Shown one piece after another: positions 7,431 through 16,028 of a stretch of 64,000 nucleotides of DNA (positions within the stretch are counted from its first letter, which is position 1; each line of letters opens with the position of its first letter). A program made the translations under genes and the position numbers. This DNA is from Hoylesella loescheii DSM 19665 = JCM 12249 = ATCC 15930 (GTDB taxonomy: Bacteria; Bacteroidota; Bacteroidia; Bacteroidales; Bacteroidaceae), in contig NZ_KB899213.1 in NCBI RefSeq assembly GCF_000378085.1, positions 248,001 through 312,000 on the forward strand, read 5' to 3'. The notes under the pieces are model-generated. The model saw only the letters and a program-made list of their open reading frames with translations. It did no database searches and was not told where the DNA came from.

Positions 7431-8063
7431 GCTTCCTTCTAACTTCCGTATCAGCGTTAATCCATCGCGCAAGGGCAGGATAACTTTCTCAACGCGTGAG
7501 TCGGTGGCCACGAGGTCGTTAAAGCGACGTATGCCAAGGGTTTGTTGGTCTTTATCGTAGGCAGAGTCGAACACATGGCCGTCCCATAGCGTGTTGTCGG
7601 CCACGATAAAACCACCTTGCCGAAGCACCGAGAGGGCCATTTCGTAGGTTTCGACATACGTTCGCTTGTCGCCATCAATGAAAACGAGGTCGAAAGTGAT
7701 GCCCAAGCGTGGGGCCTCGGTGATGGCGTCGCCGATGGTGAAGCGTATTTTGTTGGCCACGGCACTGCCTTCTATCCACGGGCGGGTGAAGTCTTCTTGC
7801 TCGTCGTTAATCTCGAAGGTGTACAAAAGGCCGTCATCTGGCAGTCCTTCGGCCAAGCAGATGGCGCTATATCCGCTGAAAGTGCCCACTTCGAGCACGC
7901 GTTTGGCCTGCGTCATCTGCACAAGCATCTTCAGCAAACGCCCTTGTAGGTGTCCGCTGGCCATGCGTCCGTGCAGCGTATGCAGGTTTGTGGCACGGTA
8001 AAGGCGGTATAGATAGTCGCCTTCGGGGTCGATGTGGTTGGCGATGTAAGTGGTTAGGTCCAT
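7404..8063 (-). CDS. Class I SAM-dependent O-methyltransferase
   Basis: 219 residues of the caffeoyl-CoA/catechol O-methyltransferase-like family. The SAM-binding motif I is VLEVGTFSGYSAICLAEGL (about residues 56-74), the acidic end of strand 2 is YTFEINDE, the metal/SAM region is FDLVFIDGDK, and the strand-5 motif is GGFIVADNTLWDG. The substrate is unknown. It lies 3 bases downstream of aroQ on the same strand, so the two are probably co-transcribed. The C-terminal residues come from an intergenic repeat, suggesting a 3' end altered by repeat insertion. Confidence 0.9.
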   Translation of the reverse strand: MDLTTYIANHIDPEGDYLYRLYRATNLHTLHGRMASGHLQGRLLKMLVQMTQAKRVLEVGTFSGYSAICLAEGLPDDGLLYTFEINDEQEDFTRPWIEGSAVANKIRFTIGDAITEAPRLGITFDLVFIDGDKRTYVETYEMALSVLRQGGFIVADNTLWDGHVFDSAYDKDQQTLGIRRFNDLVATDSRVEKVILPLRDGLTLIRKLEGSCKGEKVKE

Positions 8064-8066
8064 GCC

Positions 8067-8483
8067 TTAGGGTTTGAAACTCTCTATCGCCAAGCGGTAA
8101 CTGTCAAGTCCGAAGCCGCATATCACGCCACGGCAGGCAGCTGCGATCATGCTCTGGTGCCTGAAAGCTTCGCGTTGGTGAACGTTGGAAATGTGCACTT
8201 CAACCACAGGCGCGCTGATGGCACGTATGCAATCGGCGAGCGCAATGCTGGTATGTGTGTAGGCTCCGGCGTTAAGCACGATGCCACCGCACTGAAATCC
8301 TACGTCTTGCAACTTGTCGATGAGTTCGCCCTCGATGTTGCTTTGAAAGTAATCTATCTGTACATCGGGGAAGCAAGCACGCAGACAGGGCAGGAAATCG
8401 TCGAACGACGTGGAACCATAAACGCTTGGTTCGCGCACGCCAAGTAGGTTGAGGTTGGGCCCGTTGATAATTTGTATCGTCAT
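8067..8483 (-). CDS. aroQ: 3-dehydroquinate dehydratase, type II
   Basis: A 138-residue type II dehydroquinase of the shikimate pathway (3-dehydroquinate to 3-dehydroshikimate). Diagnostic motifs are INGPNLNLLG (residues 6-15), the catalytic tyrosine in VYG at residue 22, NAGAYTHTS, and VEVHISN followed by REAFRH. The length is typical; the enzyme is normally a dodecamer. It is divergent from xerD with only 45 bases between them and is followed 3 bases later by an O-methyltransferase gene. Confidence 0.96.
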   Translation of the reverse strand: MTIQIINGPNLNLLGVREPSVYGSTSFDDFLPCLRACFPDVQIDYFQSNIEGELIDKLQDVGFQCGGIVLNAGAYTHTSIALADCIRAISAPVVEVHISNVHQREAFRHQSMIAAACRGVICGFGLDSYRLAIESFKP

Positions 8484-8498
8484 GTCAGCTTTATTTTG

Positions 8499-8518
8499 TA
8501 CTTTTGTTCACAAAATTA
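8499..8518. promoter_or_regulatory. Divergent promoter region aroQ/xerD
   Basis: TACTTTTG (8499-8506, + strand, toward xerD) and TAATTTTG (8518-8511, - strand, toward aroQ) are both -7-like boxes within 45 bases. Neither has a well-placed TTTG -33 element. Both transcripts would have very short leaders. Confidence 0.5.
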
Positions 8519-8528
8519 CGAATAAACG

Positions 8529-9443
8529 ATGGAAAGAGAAAATAAAACCGTCGACAATATGGTGAAGGCTTATATGCGTTACTTGAAATTGGAACGCAAC
8601 CTTAGTCAGAACACCATTGAGGCTTACCGCAACGACTTGCGTTGGCTTTTGGCCTACGTTAACTATCATGGGCTAAAGGTGGAGACGGTGAAACTGGAAG
8701 ACTTGGATAACTTTTCGGCCTCGCTTCACGACCAACGCATCACGCCACGGTCGCAAGCGCGGATACTGAGTGGTGTGCGTTCGTTCTTCAAGTTTTTGCT
8801 TCTTGATGGCTTTATCGATGCCGACCCAACGGAGTTGTTGGTGTCGCCACATGTTCGTAACGCCTTACCCGACGTGTTGAGCACGGCGGAGGTGGACCGT
8901 TTGGAGGCTTCCATCGACCTTTCTAAATGGGAAGGGCAACGCAATAGGGCCATTATCGAGGTGCTGTTCAGTTGTGGCTTGCGCGTGTCGGAGCTTGTTA
9001 ACCTGAAGCTTTCTAACCTTTACGTGGAAGAGAAGTTTGTGCGCGTAACGGGAAAGGGCGACAAAGAGCGGCTAGTGCCTATATCGAGCCGAGCGCTAGA
9101 CGAACTAAATGCATGGTTTGCCGACCGTAATGCGATGCGCATTAAGCCTGGCGAGGAGGATTATGTTTTCCTTAATAGGCGCGGGGCACATCTTACTCGC
9201 ACCATGATTTTGATCATGATAAAGCGCCAAGCGGTGGCTGCGGGTATCACTAAGACCATCAGTCCGCACACGTTACGCCATTCGTTTGCCACGGCTTTGC
9301 TGGAAGGTGGCGCCGACCTTATCGCCATTCAGGCCATGATGGGTCACGAAGACACCGCCACCACAGAGATTTATACGCACATCGACACGTCGTCGCTAAG
9401 GGAGGAGATAACGAAACACCACCCGAGAAATAAGAAAAGGTGA
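8529..9443 (+). CDS. xerD: Tyrosine site-specific recombinase XerD
   Basis: 304 residues, the length of chromosomal Xer recombinases that resolve chromosome dimers at dif. The N-terminal SAM-like DNA-binding domain covers about 1-100. The catalytic set is complete: R152 (LRVSEL), K176 (GKGDKE), H247 and R250 (SPHTLRH), H273 (MGHED) and Y282 (IYTH). Housekeeping XerD is favoured over a phage or transposon integrase because of length, context next to aroQ and lack of mobile genes. No dif site was recognised here. The stop is followed immediately by repeat units of the GGGTGAAAAAG type. Confidence 0.93.
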   Translation: MERENKTVDNMVKAYMRYLKLERNLSQNTIEAYRNDLRWLLAYVNYHGLKVETVKLEDLDNFSASLHDQRITPRSQARILSGVRSFFKFLLLDGFIDADPTELLVSPHVRNALPDVLSTAEVDRLEASIDLSKWEGQRNRAIIEVLFSCGLRVSELVNLKLSNLYVEEKFVRVTGKGDKERLVPISSRALDELNAWFADRNAMRIKPGEEDYVFLNRRGAHLTRTMILIMIKRQAVAAGITKTISPHTLRHSFATALLEGGADLIAIQAMMGHEDTATTEIYTHIDTSSLREEITKHHPRNKKR

Positions 9444-9560
9444 GAAGGATGGAAGGGTGAAAAAGTGAAAGGGTGAAAAAGTGAAAAGATGGCTGACGCC
9501 CAGTAAAGGGGAAAAGATGAAAAAATGGAGGGGCGAAAGGTTGAAAAGATGGCTTTGGCT
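9440..9560. repeat. GGTGAAAAAG low-complexity tract after xerD
   Basis: Purine-rich units, the complement of TTTTCACC, run from the xerD stop. They include the linker GATGGCTGACGCC (about 9488-9500), the same linker (reverse sense of GGCGTTAGCCATC) seen elsewhere. Confidence 0.8.
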
Positions 9561-9594
9561 GTTAACTTGTTCACTCGTCCACTATAAAACGACT

Positions 9595-9638
9595 AGGCCT
9601 CTTGGTATATCTAGAAACCCTAGAATGCCAAGAGGCCT
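9595..9638. terminator. Bidirectional terminator between xerD and the M28 gene
   Basis: AGGCCTCTTGG (9595-9605) pairs with CCAAGAGGCCT (9628-9638), and the stem continues inward through TATCTAG/CTAGAAT. Downstream on the minus strand is CGTTTTAT. It sits between convergent genes and probably serves both. Confidence 0.8.
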
Positions 9639-9675
9639 CGAAGCCTTTATAAAGTACAGGGAAGCAGGGACGCTT

Positions 9676-10704
9676 CTATTTCTCTGTATATAGCGTTTGT
9701 ATAACCGTTTGTCCCGCAGCTTTAAGCGTATTGCGGTCGATGTTTTGCAGGTTATCGTTTAACGTATGCCATGTTGGACCAAATGAGCTTTGCACGCAAT
9801 CGGGGTATAAACCGATGATGTCTATCGTGGGAATGTTGGCCTTTTGGTTAAGCGGCACGTGGTCGTCGGTAATCGTTCCGCCATCGGTTTTGGGGAAGAA
9901 ACTGCCAAAACCTGCAGCTCGTGCGGCTCGCCAAACCTTCTTTACGATGTTGGGGGCAAAGGCCATCGACATGCCTTCGCGATAAAACTTGGCCCCAATA
10001 CCACCCACCAAGTCGAGCAAAATGCCGTAGCGTGCCTCGTAACCAGCGGGTAGGTTGGTGGCGAAATATTGTGCGCCAAGTGCCCAAGTTTCTTCACTGT
10101 CGGCCTGACCGCTCCACTTTGGCGTGCCCCAATCTTCGGCATCGAAACACACGAAGTCTACACCGATAGCTAAATCTTTGTTTTGATTCAGCAGTCGGGC
10201 TATCTCCAGCATCACGGCTACACCGCTAGCGCCATCGTTTGCACCATCGATGGGCTTACGCCAGTTGGCACTATCGGGATCGTTATCGGCCCATGGGCGC
10301 GTGTCCCAGTGTGCACAGAGCAATATTCGGGTAGTGGCTTCGGGCTTATAGCTAGCTATAATGTTGCGACTTCGTAGTATGGTGCCATCGTATCCGCGAA
10401 GGTCGGCACGCTGATTGGTTATTTTACAGCCGTAGCTTTCAAATTTCTTAGCGATCCATTCGCCGCAATCGTCGTGGCTCTTAGTGTTCATCGCGCGTGG
10501 TCCGAATGCGCATTGGGCGGCTATGAAGGCATAGGCCGAGTCGGCATTAAAGACCGGTCCGACGGGATTAAGCCTTTCGGCAGCTGCCATTTCAGCGGCT
10601 TCCGCATCTTCCGCCGCACTATGCGATGGTGAGAATAAGCCCAAAGAATAGGCTATTATGGCTATGATGGCAATCATGATAACTGCTATGATGATTTTCT
10701 TCAT
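9676..10704 (-). CDS. Glutaminyl-peptide cyclotransferase-like M28 zinc enzyme
   Basis: 342 residues, with an N-terminal hydrophobic anchor (residues 3-24) and an M28 domain facing the periplasm. Motifs are LLCAHWDTRPWAD (H132 region), DGANDGASG (D157), FDAEDWG (E190), DDHVPLN and TWHTLNDNLQNID (H313). The WGTPKWSGQ and the tryptophan before H313 match bacterial type I-like glutaminyl cyclases described from oral Bacteroidota (Porphyromonas, Tannerella, Prevotella intermedia). These form N-terminal pyroglutamate on secreted proteins after signal cleavage leaves a Gln. An aminopeptidase role is the alternative. Upstream lies low-complexity repeat. Confidence 0.85.
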   Translation of the reverse strand: MKKIIIAVIMIAIIAIIAYSLGLFSPSHSAAEDAEAAEMAAAERLNPVGPVFNADSAYAFIAAQCAFGPRAMNTKSHDDCGEWIAKKFESYGCKITNQRADLRGYDGTILRSRNIIASYKPEATTRILLCAHWDTRPWADNDPDSANWRKPIDGANDGASGVAVMLEIARLLNQNKDLAIGVDFVCFDAEDWGTPKWSGQADSEETWALGAQYFATNLPAGYEARYGILLDLVGGIGAKFYREGMSMAFAPNIVKKVWRAARAAGFGSFFPKTDGGTITDDHVPLNQKANIPTIDIIGLYPDCVQSSFGPTWHTLNDNLQNIDRNTLKAAGQTVIQTLYTEK

Positions 10705-10727
10705 TGGATGGTGAATATTGAAAATGG

Positions 10728-10950
10728 GAGTTAGAGAGTTGTGGAGTTAAGGAGTTAAGCCAAATGCAGAGAACTTAAGGAGTTTAAGGAGTAGAGGAGG
10801 CTGTTCGAGAAGCTAAGGAAACGTGGAGTTAAAGGGTTAAGCCCTAAGCCTTGATGGCCTTAGCGATATCTTCATCCTTTCACCTTTTCGCCTTTTCATT
10901 GCTAAAAGGCGTTAGCCTATCTTTTCACTTTCTCACCTCTTCACCTTTTC
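10728..10950. repeat. Low-complexity tract between M28 gene and C26-M19 gene
   Basis: GGAGTTAAG units (10730-10840), linkers GATGGCCTTAGCGATATC and GGCGTTAGCCTATC, and TTTTCACC units (10870-10945). The tract ends at the stop codon of the downstream-oriented C26-M19 gene, in the same modular order as after tsf. Confidence 0.82.
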
Positions 10951-12761
10951 ATTTGCGCTTCCTCCATCACTCTCAACCAATTGCCGCCCCATATCTTTTC
11001 GATGTCTTGCTCTGAGAAGCGGCGGCGCAATAGTTGGATGGTGAAGTTGATGATTTCGGACGAATTGGCGATGCCACATACACCGCCGTCGCCGTCGAAG
11101 TCGGTTCCAAGTCCCACATGGTCTATACCCATCACCTTGATGGCATGTTCCAAATGTGCCATGGCATCAAGGATGCTGGCCTCGCCTTGTGCACGAAGGA
11201 AACCGTGATATAAGGTGATGTGCGCCACTCCACCCTTTGCGGCGAGCGCACGCATCTGATCGTCGGTGAGGTTTCGCGGTACATCGCAGAGGGCTTTGCA
11301 GTTGCTGTGACTGCATACAATGGGATATTTACTAATCTCCAAGGCATCGTAAAAGCTCGATTCAGCACCATGACTTAGGTCTACCATGATGCCCGTGCGG
11401 TTCATCTCTTCGATAACGCGTCGTCCAAAGTCGCTCACACCGCCATGAGTAGCCGTTCCGCGCGCGCTGTCGCAGATGTCGTTGTCTCCGTTGTGGCAGA
11501 GCGTGATGTAGGTTACGCCACGTTTGGCGAAGTGTGCAACGTTTGCAAGGTCGTTCTCTATCGCCAAACCGTTTTCTATTCCCAAAACGATGCTCTTCTT
11601 TCCAGCAGCCTTGTTGGCATAAAGTTGTTGGGGCGTGCGGGCCAAAGCCACATATTGGTTGTTTTCGGCAACGATGTTTTCAATCTTGTTAAAGATGAGG
11701 TCGGCATAGTCTCGCGGCCCTTTCACATCGAAAGCGACCTTCTCGCGGAAGGTTTCACCTGGTTTAGGCTGTGGCAGATAAGCCACCATGGTGGTGGCAT
11801 CTTGGCGCCCTTCGGTCATCTTATGCAAGTCTACGAGTATGCGTGGGTCACGTTGGTCGAACCGAACGTTAAGCGGGAAGAACATCGGCGTATCGCAATG
11901 GGTGTCGAGCGTAAGCACTTTGGCGTGCACGCGCTTGGCTTCGGCGAAGGTTTCGGCCTGCTGAACGATCCACTGAAATAGTGGTAAGCCCTGCTCTTCC
12001 ATCCATTCGGGATGCCATTGCACACCAAGTAAGGGCTTGTGTTCGATGCTCTCCATGGCCTCTGGGATGCCATCGACGGTGGCCGCAACGAAGCGAAACT
12101 TACTGCCTGCACTGCAAACGGCCTGATGATGGAACGAATTGACGTGCAGGCTGGTGGCGTGGAAGATTTGCGCGGGTATCGAATCGGGATCGAAAAACAC
12201 CGTTTGCGTGGCCAGATTGCGTGGCGCATCTTGCGAATGCTGTATCAGTTTGTCGGCGAAAAGGGGAAGGAAATGCTTAAATTCACCCTCTGCCAAGGCT
12301 CGGCGTACATCGTGGGTGAAATGCTCTTCGATGTCTTGCGCCACCTTTCCGCCTAGGGCCATGGCCATGGTTTGCATGCCGCGACAGATACCAAGGATGG
12401 GTATTTGGCGGTTGTAGGCCAGTTGGGTGATGAGAAGTTCGGGCAAATCGCGCTCGGGATTAACAGAGTGGAGCAGGGGCGAAGGCTCTTCGCCGGCCCA
12501 AAGGGGATTGAAATCGGCTCCACCCGTGAGTATAAGTGCGTCGATATGGTCGAGCGTATTGACGATAACGTCTATGCTATCGACGGGCGGGATAAGCACA
12601 GGCGTTCCACCAGCATTAACCACTTGGCGGTAATATTGGTCCATAAGCATGGCACAACCATCCTTAAAGTTGGCTGTTAGTCCAATTACGGGCTGGCGTT
12701 TTGCCTGTGGAAAGCTGTCGTATATATTTTTTAGATGCGCTTGAAAATCAAAGTTGTTCAT
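10941..12761 (-). CDS. Fusion: class I glutamine-amidotransferase-like hydrolase (C26) + membrane-dipeptidase-like M19
   Basis: 606 residues in two enzymes. Residues ~20-265 are a gamma-glutamyl hydrolase/PuuD-like C26 domain: LTGGADFNP, nucleophile C126 in GICRGMQ, H250 and E252 in QWHPEW. Residues ~280-600 are an M19 renal-dipeptidase-like zinc peptidase: H288 and D290 (DTHCD), E396 (GIENG), H464 (DLSH), H485 (CSHSNC) and D554 (GTDFDG). Both active sites look complete. No signal peptide is visible, so it is cytoplasmic. A plausible job is to cut gamma-glutamyl links and then the resulting dipeptides, for example in glutathione or peptide salvage (inference). An Lrp-type regulator lies just upstream on the same strand. 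Confidence 0.88.
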   Translation of the reverse strand: MNNFDFQAHLKNIYDSFPQAKRQPVIGLTANFKDGCAMLMDQYYRQVVNAGGTPVLIPPVDSIDVIVNTLDHIDALILTGGADFNPLWAGEEPSPLLHSVNPERDLPELLITQLAYNRQIPILGICRGMQTMAMALGGKVAQDIEEHFTHDVRRALAEGEFKHFLPLFADKLIQHSQDAPRNLATQTVFFDPDSIPAQIFHATSLHVNSFHHQAVCSAGSKFRFVAATVDGIPEAMESIEHKPLLGVQWHPEWMEEQGLPLFQWIVQQAETFAEAKRVHAKVLTLDTHCDTPMFFPLNVRFDQRDPRILVDLHKMTEGRQDATTMVAYLPQPKPGETFREKVAFDVKGPRDYADLIFNKIENIVAENNQYVALARTPQQLYANKAAGKKSIVLGIENGLAIENDLANVAHFAKRGVTYITLCHNGDNDICDSARGTATHGGVSDFGRRVIEEMNRTGIMVDLSHGAESSFYDALEISKYPIVCSHSNCKALCDVPRNLTDDQMRALAAKGGVAHITLYHGFLRAQGEASILDAMAHLEHAIKVMGIDHVGLGTDFDGDGGVCGIANSSEIINFTIQLLRRRFSEQDIEKIWGGNWLRVMEEAQMKR

Positions 12762-13099
12762 GAGCGAGGTTTGTTGGAGTTAACTGGCTAACGAATAAAT
12801 GAGTAAACAAAGCAGGTCTACACCATGTGACAAAATATTTGGCTAAATCACTGTTTGCTGTCAACCTTTACTCCTTAATTATATTGACGGTTTTACGCGA
12901 GTGCGAGTTAATGGAATTGGGAGCTAATAAGCTGACAAGGCGAAGTGAATAGCCACATATCAAACAGCGAGGTTATAGGCAGAGCTATTAATTTGTTGCA
13001 GGAGCAGATAAGCCCACACGGCAGGCCAAACAAAGCAGCAAGATTGTCAACTTACTGCCTTTACTATTTTACTCCCTTACTTCTTAACTCCTGAAAGAA
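12762..13099. other. Gene-free spacer between Lrp and the C26-M19 gene
   Basis: About 340 bases with degenerate GAGTNNACAAG-like and TTACTCCTTA-like repeats. A run at 13060-13095 (ACTCCCTTACTTCTTAACTCC) abuts the Lrp stop. I see no ORF or promoter of quality. Confidence 0.6.
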
Positions 13100-13567
13100 T
13101 TACTTTTCCTCGGGATCTACTAATATCTCGCGTTTAATACTTTGTTCTAAAGATATGAGCGTTTCAGTAGACACAACGCCTGGTATGGTTTGCAGCTTGT
13201 TGTTCAGCAAGTCCATCAGCTGTTCATTGTCTTTTGCGTAAAGCTTGATGAGCATGGTGTACGAGCCCGTAGTAAAGTGGCATTCAACGATTTCGGGAAT
13301 GCTGGCTAGTCTGGCAACCACGTTTTTGTACATGCTTCCACGTTCGAGATTGAGCCCGATATAGGTGCATGTAGAGTATCCGAGACTCTTTGGATTTACA
13401 TCAAACCCGCTACCGGTTATCACACCATTTTCAATTAGGTGCTGAACGCGTTGGTGTATGGCTGCACGCGATACACCGCACTCTGCTGCCACGTCCTTAA
13501 ATGGAATACGGGCGTTTTGCGACAAGATGTTCAGAATTTTCTTGTCTAGGCTGTCTATTTTCTCCAT
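13100..13567 (-). CDS. Lrp/AsnC-family transcriptional regulator
   Basis: 155 residues. The N-terminal winged HTH includes LDKKILNILSQNARIPFKDVAAECGVSRAAIHQRVQHLIENGVI (residues 7-51); the C-terminal RAM/AsnC ligand-binding domain covers about 70-145, with CHFTTGSYTMLIKL. These proteins bind amino acids and control amino-acid or peptide metabolism genes. The next gene on the strand is the C26-M19 peptidase fusion, a plausible target (inference). A TACATTTG box lies upstream. Confidence 0.93.
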   Translation of the reverse strand: MEKIDSLDKKILNILSQNARIPFKDVAAECGVSRAAIHQRVQHLIENGVITGSGFDVNPKSLGYSTCTYIGLNLERGSMYKNVVARLASIPEIVECHFTTGSYTMLIKLYAKDNEQLMDLLNNKLQTIPGVVSTETLISLEQSIKREILVDPEEK

Positions 13568-13914
13568 GTGTTGTTATCGTGTTTTATGTATTTAGTCGTT
13601 TTAATGCGTTCGGAAACCGCAGCAAATGTAAACAAATTAAATGAAACAAACAACAAAAAGTTAGACAAAAAGGTTTTAATGGCTACTTTTGACAATTGGT
13701 TAACGTCATTAAAGATAAATTAAGGGGTCAGAAGATAAGGGTGATGGGGCAATTAGCTAGTGGTTTTAGGTGTTCTTGTGGGTATGGATATCCAACGAAC
13801 AAGAAGTTAACCTCATTAGGAACTAGCCCAACGCTGCCACGAGGCAGTCATCTGTTTTGCCTAGCCATTACGCTTAGCTTCTAACCTCTTTTTTATGTGC
13901 TAGCTGTTAAAGCT
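13568..13914. promoter_or_regulatory. Lrp promoter region and gene-free spacer
   Basis: TACATTTG on the minus strand (13630-13623) with TTG/TTTG upstream (13654-13647) is the likely Lrp promoter. The rest of the spacer, down to the FKBP gene stop, holds no supportable gene; the 62-codon ORF at 13696 has no coding character. Confidence 0.5.
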
Positions 13915-14892
13915 TTATCTTCTTTTCTTTGCAGCAGGTTTTGCGCCTTTCTTGGCAGGTTTTACCGCAGGTGTTTCGGTCTTAACATTGCTCACTTCGG
14001 GCTTAGACTTGTTCACCTTCAGCAATTCTACGGTAAAGATCAGTGTAGAATAGGCGGGAATAGAGCCCATTTCTCTTGCTCCGTAGGCCAAATCTTGGGG
14101 GATATAAAGCTCCCACTTGCTGCCAGGAGTCATCAATTGAAGGGCTTCTGTCCAACCTGCAATAACCTGATCGCAGCGGAAAGAGGATGTGTCGGGTGTG
14201 CGTTTGTAGCTGCTATCGAACACTGTTCCGTCGATAAGTTTGCCTTCGTACTTCACAACCACTTCATCGGTAGCGGTTGGTTTCTCGCCCGAGCCATTGG
14301 AAATAACCTTATATTGCAGTCCGCTAGGCAGTGTAACCACGCCTGCTTTCTTAGCATTGTCGGCCAACCAGTTCTTTCCTACGCTGATAGCGGCTTCGGT
14401 TTTAGCCTTCTTTGCAGCTTCCACACGTTGCTCGTAAAACTGTTGTGCCTCTTCTTCGGTATATTTCGTGAAGTTCTTTTGCAGGGCATCAATAAAGCCG
14501 TTGTAGAAGTTTTGGGCAGCAACCGAGTCTTTCGTGCCTACCAGTTCTTGCTGAACCGAGGGCAAAATGCGCTGTTGGGCCATCTGTGCAATCTGCATTC
14601 CGGCAGCATAAGCCGAGAAAGCGCCATCGCCTTTGCTCTCTAGCGCCTTGCGAAAACCGCGTACAAAGTCGGCCATATAGGTGGTATCCACCTTATATTG
14701 CTGTTGCACGAAGGGTATTAAGCCTTTCGTTGCGGCCATTCCGGCAGCATAACTAACCGAGTCGGAAGATGTTTTTAACTCTACAGGGGCAACGGTGGCC
14801 ACCTGAACTACGTCTTTCTTTTTGCCCGCAAGGGCGGTATTAAATGTGGCACTCGCTAAAAGCGCGAGTGCCATATAGGTTGTATTCTTCAT
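13915..14892 (-). CDS. FKBP-type peptidyl-prolyl isomerase with basic C-terminal tail
   Basis: 325 residues with a signal peptide (cleavage near TALAGK). The FKBP_N dimerisation region (about 40-190, SVSYAAGMAATKGL and a long helix) precedes the catalytic domain (~195-290: LPSGLQYKVISNGSGEKP, VVKYEGKLIDGTVFDSS, VIAGWTEALQLM, YGAREMGSIPAYSTLIF). A Lys/Ala/Pro-rich tail (residues 295-325, ending KKRR) is unusual. It is an FkpA/Mip-like periplasmic folding catalyst. Its ATG shares one base with the stop codon of the upstream paralogue (TAATG), so translation is likely coupled. Confidence 0.92.
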   Translation of the reverse strand: MKNTTYMALALLASATFNTALAGKKKDVVQVATVAPVELKTSSDSVSYAAGMAATKGLIPFVQQQYKVDTTYMADFVRGFRKALESKGDGAFSAYAAGMQIAQMAQQRILPSVQQELVGTKDSVAAQNFYNGFIDALQKNFTKYTEEEAQQFYEQRVEAAKKAKTEAAISVGKNWLADNAKKAGVVTLPSGLQYKVISNGSGEKPTATDEVVVKYEGKLIDGTVFDSSYKRTPDTSSFRCDQVIAGWTEALQLMTPGSKWELYIPQDLAYGAREMGSIPAYSTLIFTVELLKVNKSKPEVSNVKTETPAVKPAKKGAKPAAKKRR

Positions 14893-15767
14893 TATTTTTC
14901 GCCTACAGAAATCAATTCGATTTTAAACACTAGTGTAGAGAAGGGCTTAATGTTTGGTTGTTCACGAGCGCCGTATGCTTGATCTTCGGGAATATACACT
15001 TCCCAAACACTACCAGCAGGCATGCGGGTAAGAACTTCCGTCCAGCCTTTAATCACTTGGTTGGCACGCATCGTTACGGGTTCGCCACGCTGATAAGTGC
15101 TATCGAACACCTTACCATCAATAGTCTTACCCTCATAGTTTACCTTTACGGCAGAGGTATCTTTCGGAATTTCTCCGTTTCCTTCTTTAATCACCTTGTA
15201 TTGAACACCGCTGGGTAGTTGTTTTACACCTGGTTGCTTTGCGTTTTCTGCCAAGAACTTTTTGCCGGCTTCCTTATTGGCGCCATAGGTGGCTTCGGCC
15301 GACTTCGATTTTATCACTTCTGCCTTTTCTTGAACATACTTAACGGCCTCTTCTTGTGTCATCAGGCCCTTCTTGTTCTTAGCTCCGGTGATAAATCCAG
15401 ATAGGAAATTCTTCATCGAGATGGTCTTGGTCGAGTCTTCTCCAAACAGTTCGTGGTTGATACCCTTCACCATTTGGTTAGAGATTTGCTGTCCAATCTG
15501 TACGCCTGCATAGTAGGCGGCCTTCTTTTTGTCGTCGCCAGCGTTGGCTCCGTCGTTAAGTCCCTTGATGAAATCATCAATATAGGCCGTGTCTACATTA
15601 AGACCACGGGTTAGATAATCCCTTAGACCCTGCGTTTGGCTATAACCCAAGGCATAGCTCAACGTGTCGATGTCGTTCTTTAGGTCGGCTTTGGGCGTAG
15701 AGTTGCCGCAAGCCGTGAATGTAACGGCAGCAATAGCAGTTGCTGCGAGAATAGTTAATTTCTTCAT
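14892..15767 (-). CDS. FKBP-type peptidyl-prolyl isomerase, lipoprotein
   Basis: 291 residues with a lipoprotein signal (MKKLTILAATAIAAVTFTACGN, acylated Cys at 20). The FKBP_N helical region is followed by a catalytic FKBP domain (VKVNYEGKTIDGKVFDSTYQRGE, QVIKGWTEVLTRMPAGS, YGAREQPNIKPFSTLVF). It is probably anchored to the outer membrane facing the periplasm. It is first in a two-gene unit with an overlapping downstream paralogue. A third paralogue lies upstream, so the three probably arose by tandem duplication. Confidence 0.93.
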   Translation of the reverse strand: MKKLTILAATAIAAVTFTACGNSTPKADLKNDIDTLSYALGYSQTQGLRDYLTRGLNVDTAYIDDFIKGLNDGANAGDDKKKAAYYAGVQIGQQISNQMVKGINHELFGEDSTKTISMKNFLSGFITGAKNKKGLMTQEEAVKYVQEKAEVIKSKSAEATYGANKEAGKKFLAENAKQPGVKQLPSGVQYKVIKEGNGEIPKDTSAVKVNYEGKTIDGKVFDSTYQRGEPVTMRANQVIKGWTEVLTRMPAGSVWEVYIPEDQAYGAREQPNIKPFSTLVFKIELISVGEK

Positions 15768-16028
15768 TGATATATAAGTTGTATTTTAAGTTTCTAAAAG
15801 CTTCACCTCCAATCCTTCTCCAAGAGCAGGGAGAAGTGATGTGCCTTGTTGTTAATTTGTTAAGATGAGAAGTCGGGCAAGTTGAATGGGCGTTTGGCTA
15901 ATCAAACTAGTAAGACCAATCAGACTAATCTTGTAAGTCGGACAGGTTCAACAAGTTCAACTGCCATCTGCAACATCGCTATTGGCTTAACTTCTTAACT
16001 CCATTACGCCTTGAACTTCTTTGAGGGC
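15768..16028. repeat. Spacer with CTCTCC-type element and AGT-rich degenerate repeats
   Basis: Around 15803-15845 lies a diverged copy of the CTCTCCAAG...GGAGAAG element seen at 17.6, 26.8, 33.7 and 42.4 kb. 15880-15965 is made of degenerate (C)AAGTT/GACTAAT units. No gene is seen. Confidence 0.6.

Noticed and set aside
8529..9443. The tyrosine recombinase as integrase of a mobile island
   Set aside because: Length, motifs and aroQ neighbourhood fit housekeeping XerD; no attachment-site duplication, tRNA or mobile gene is adjacent.
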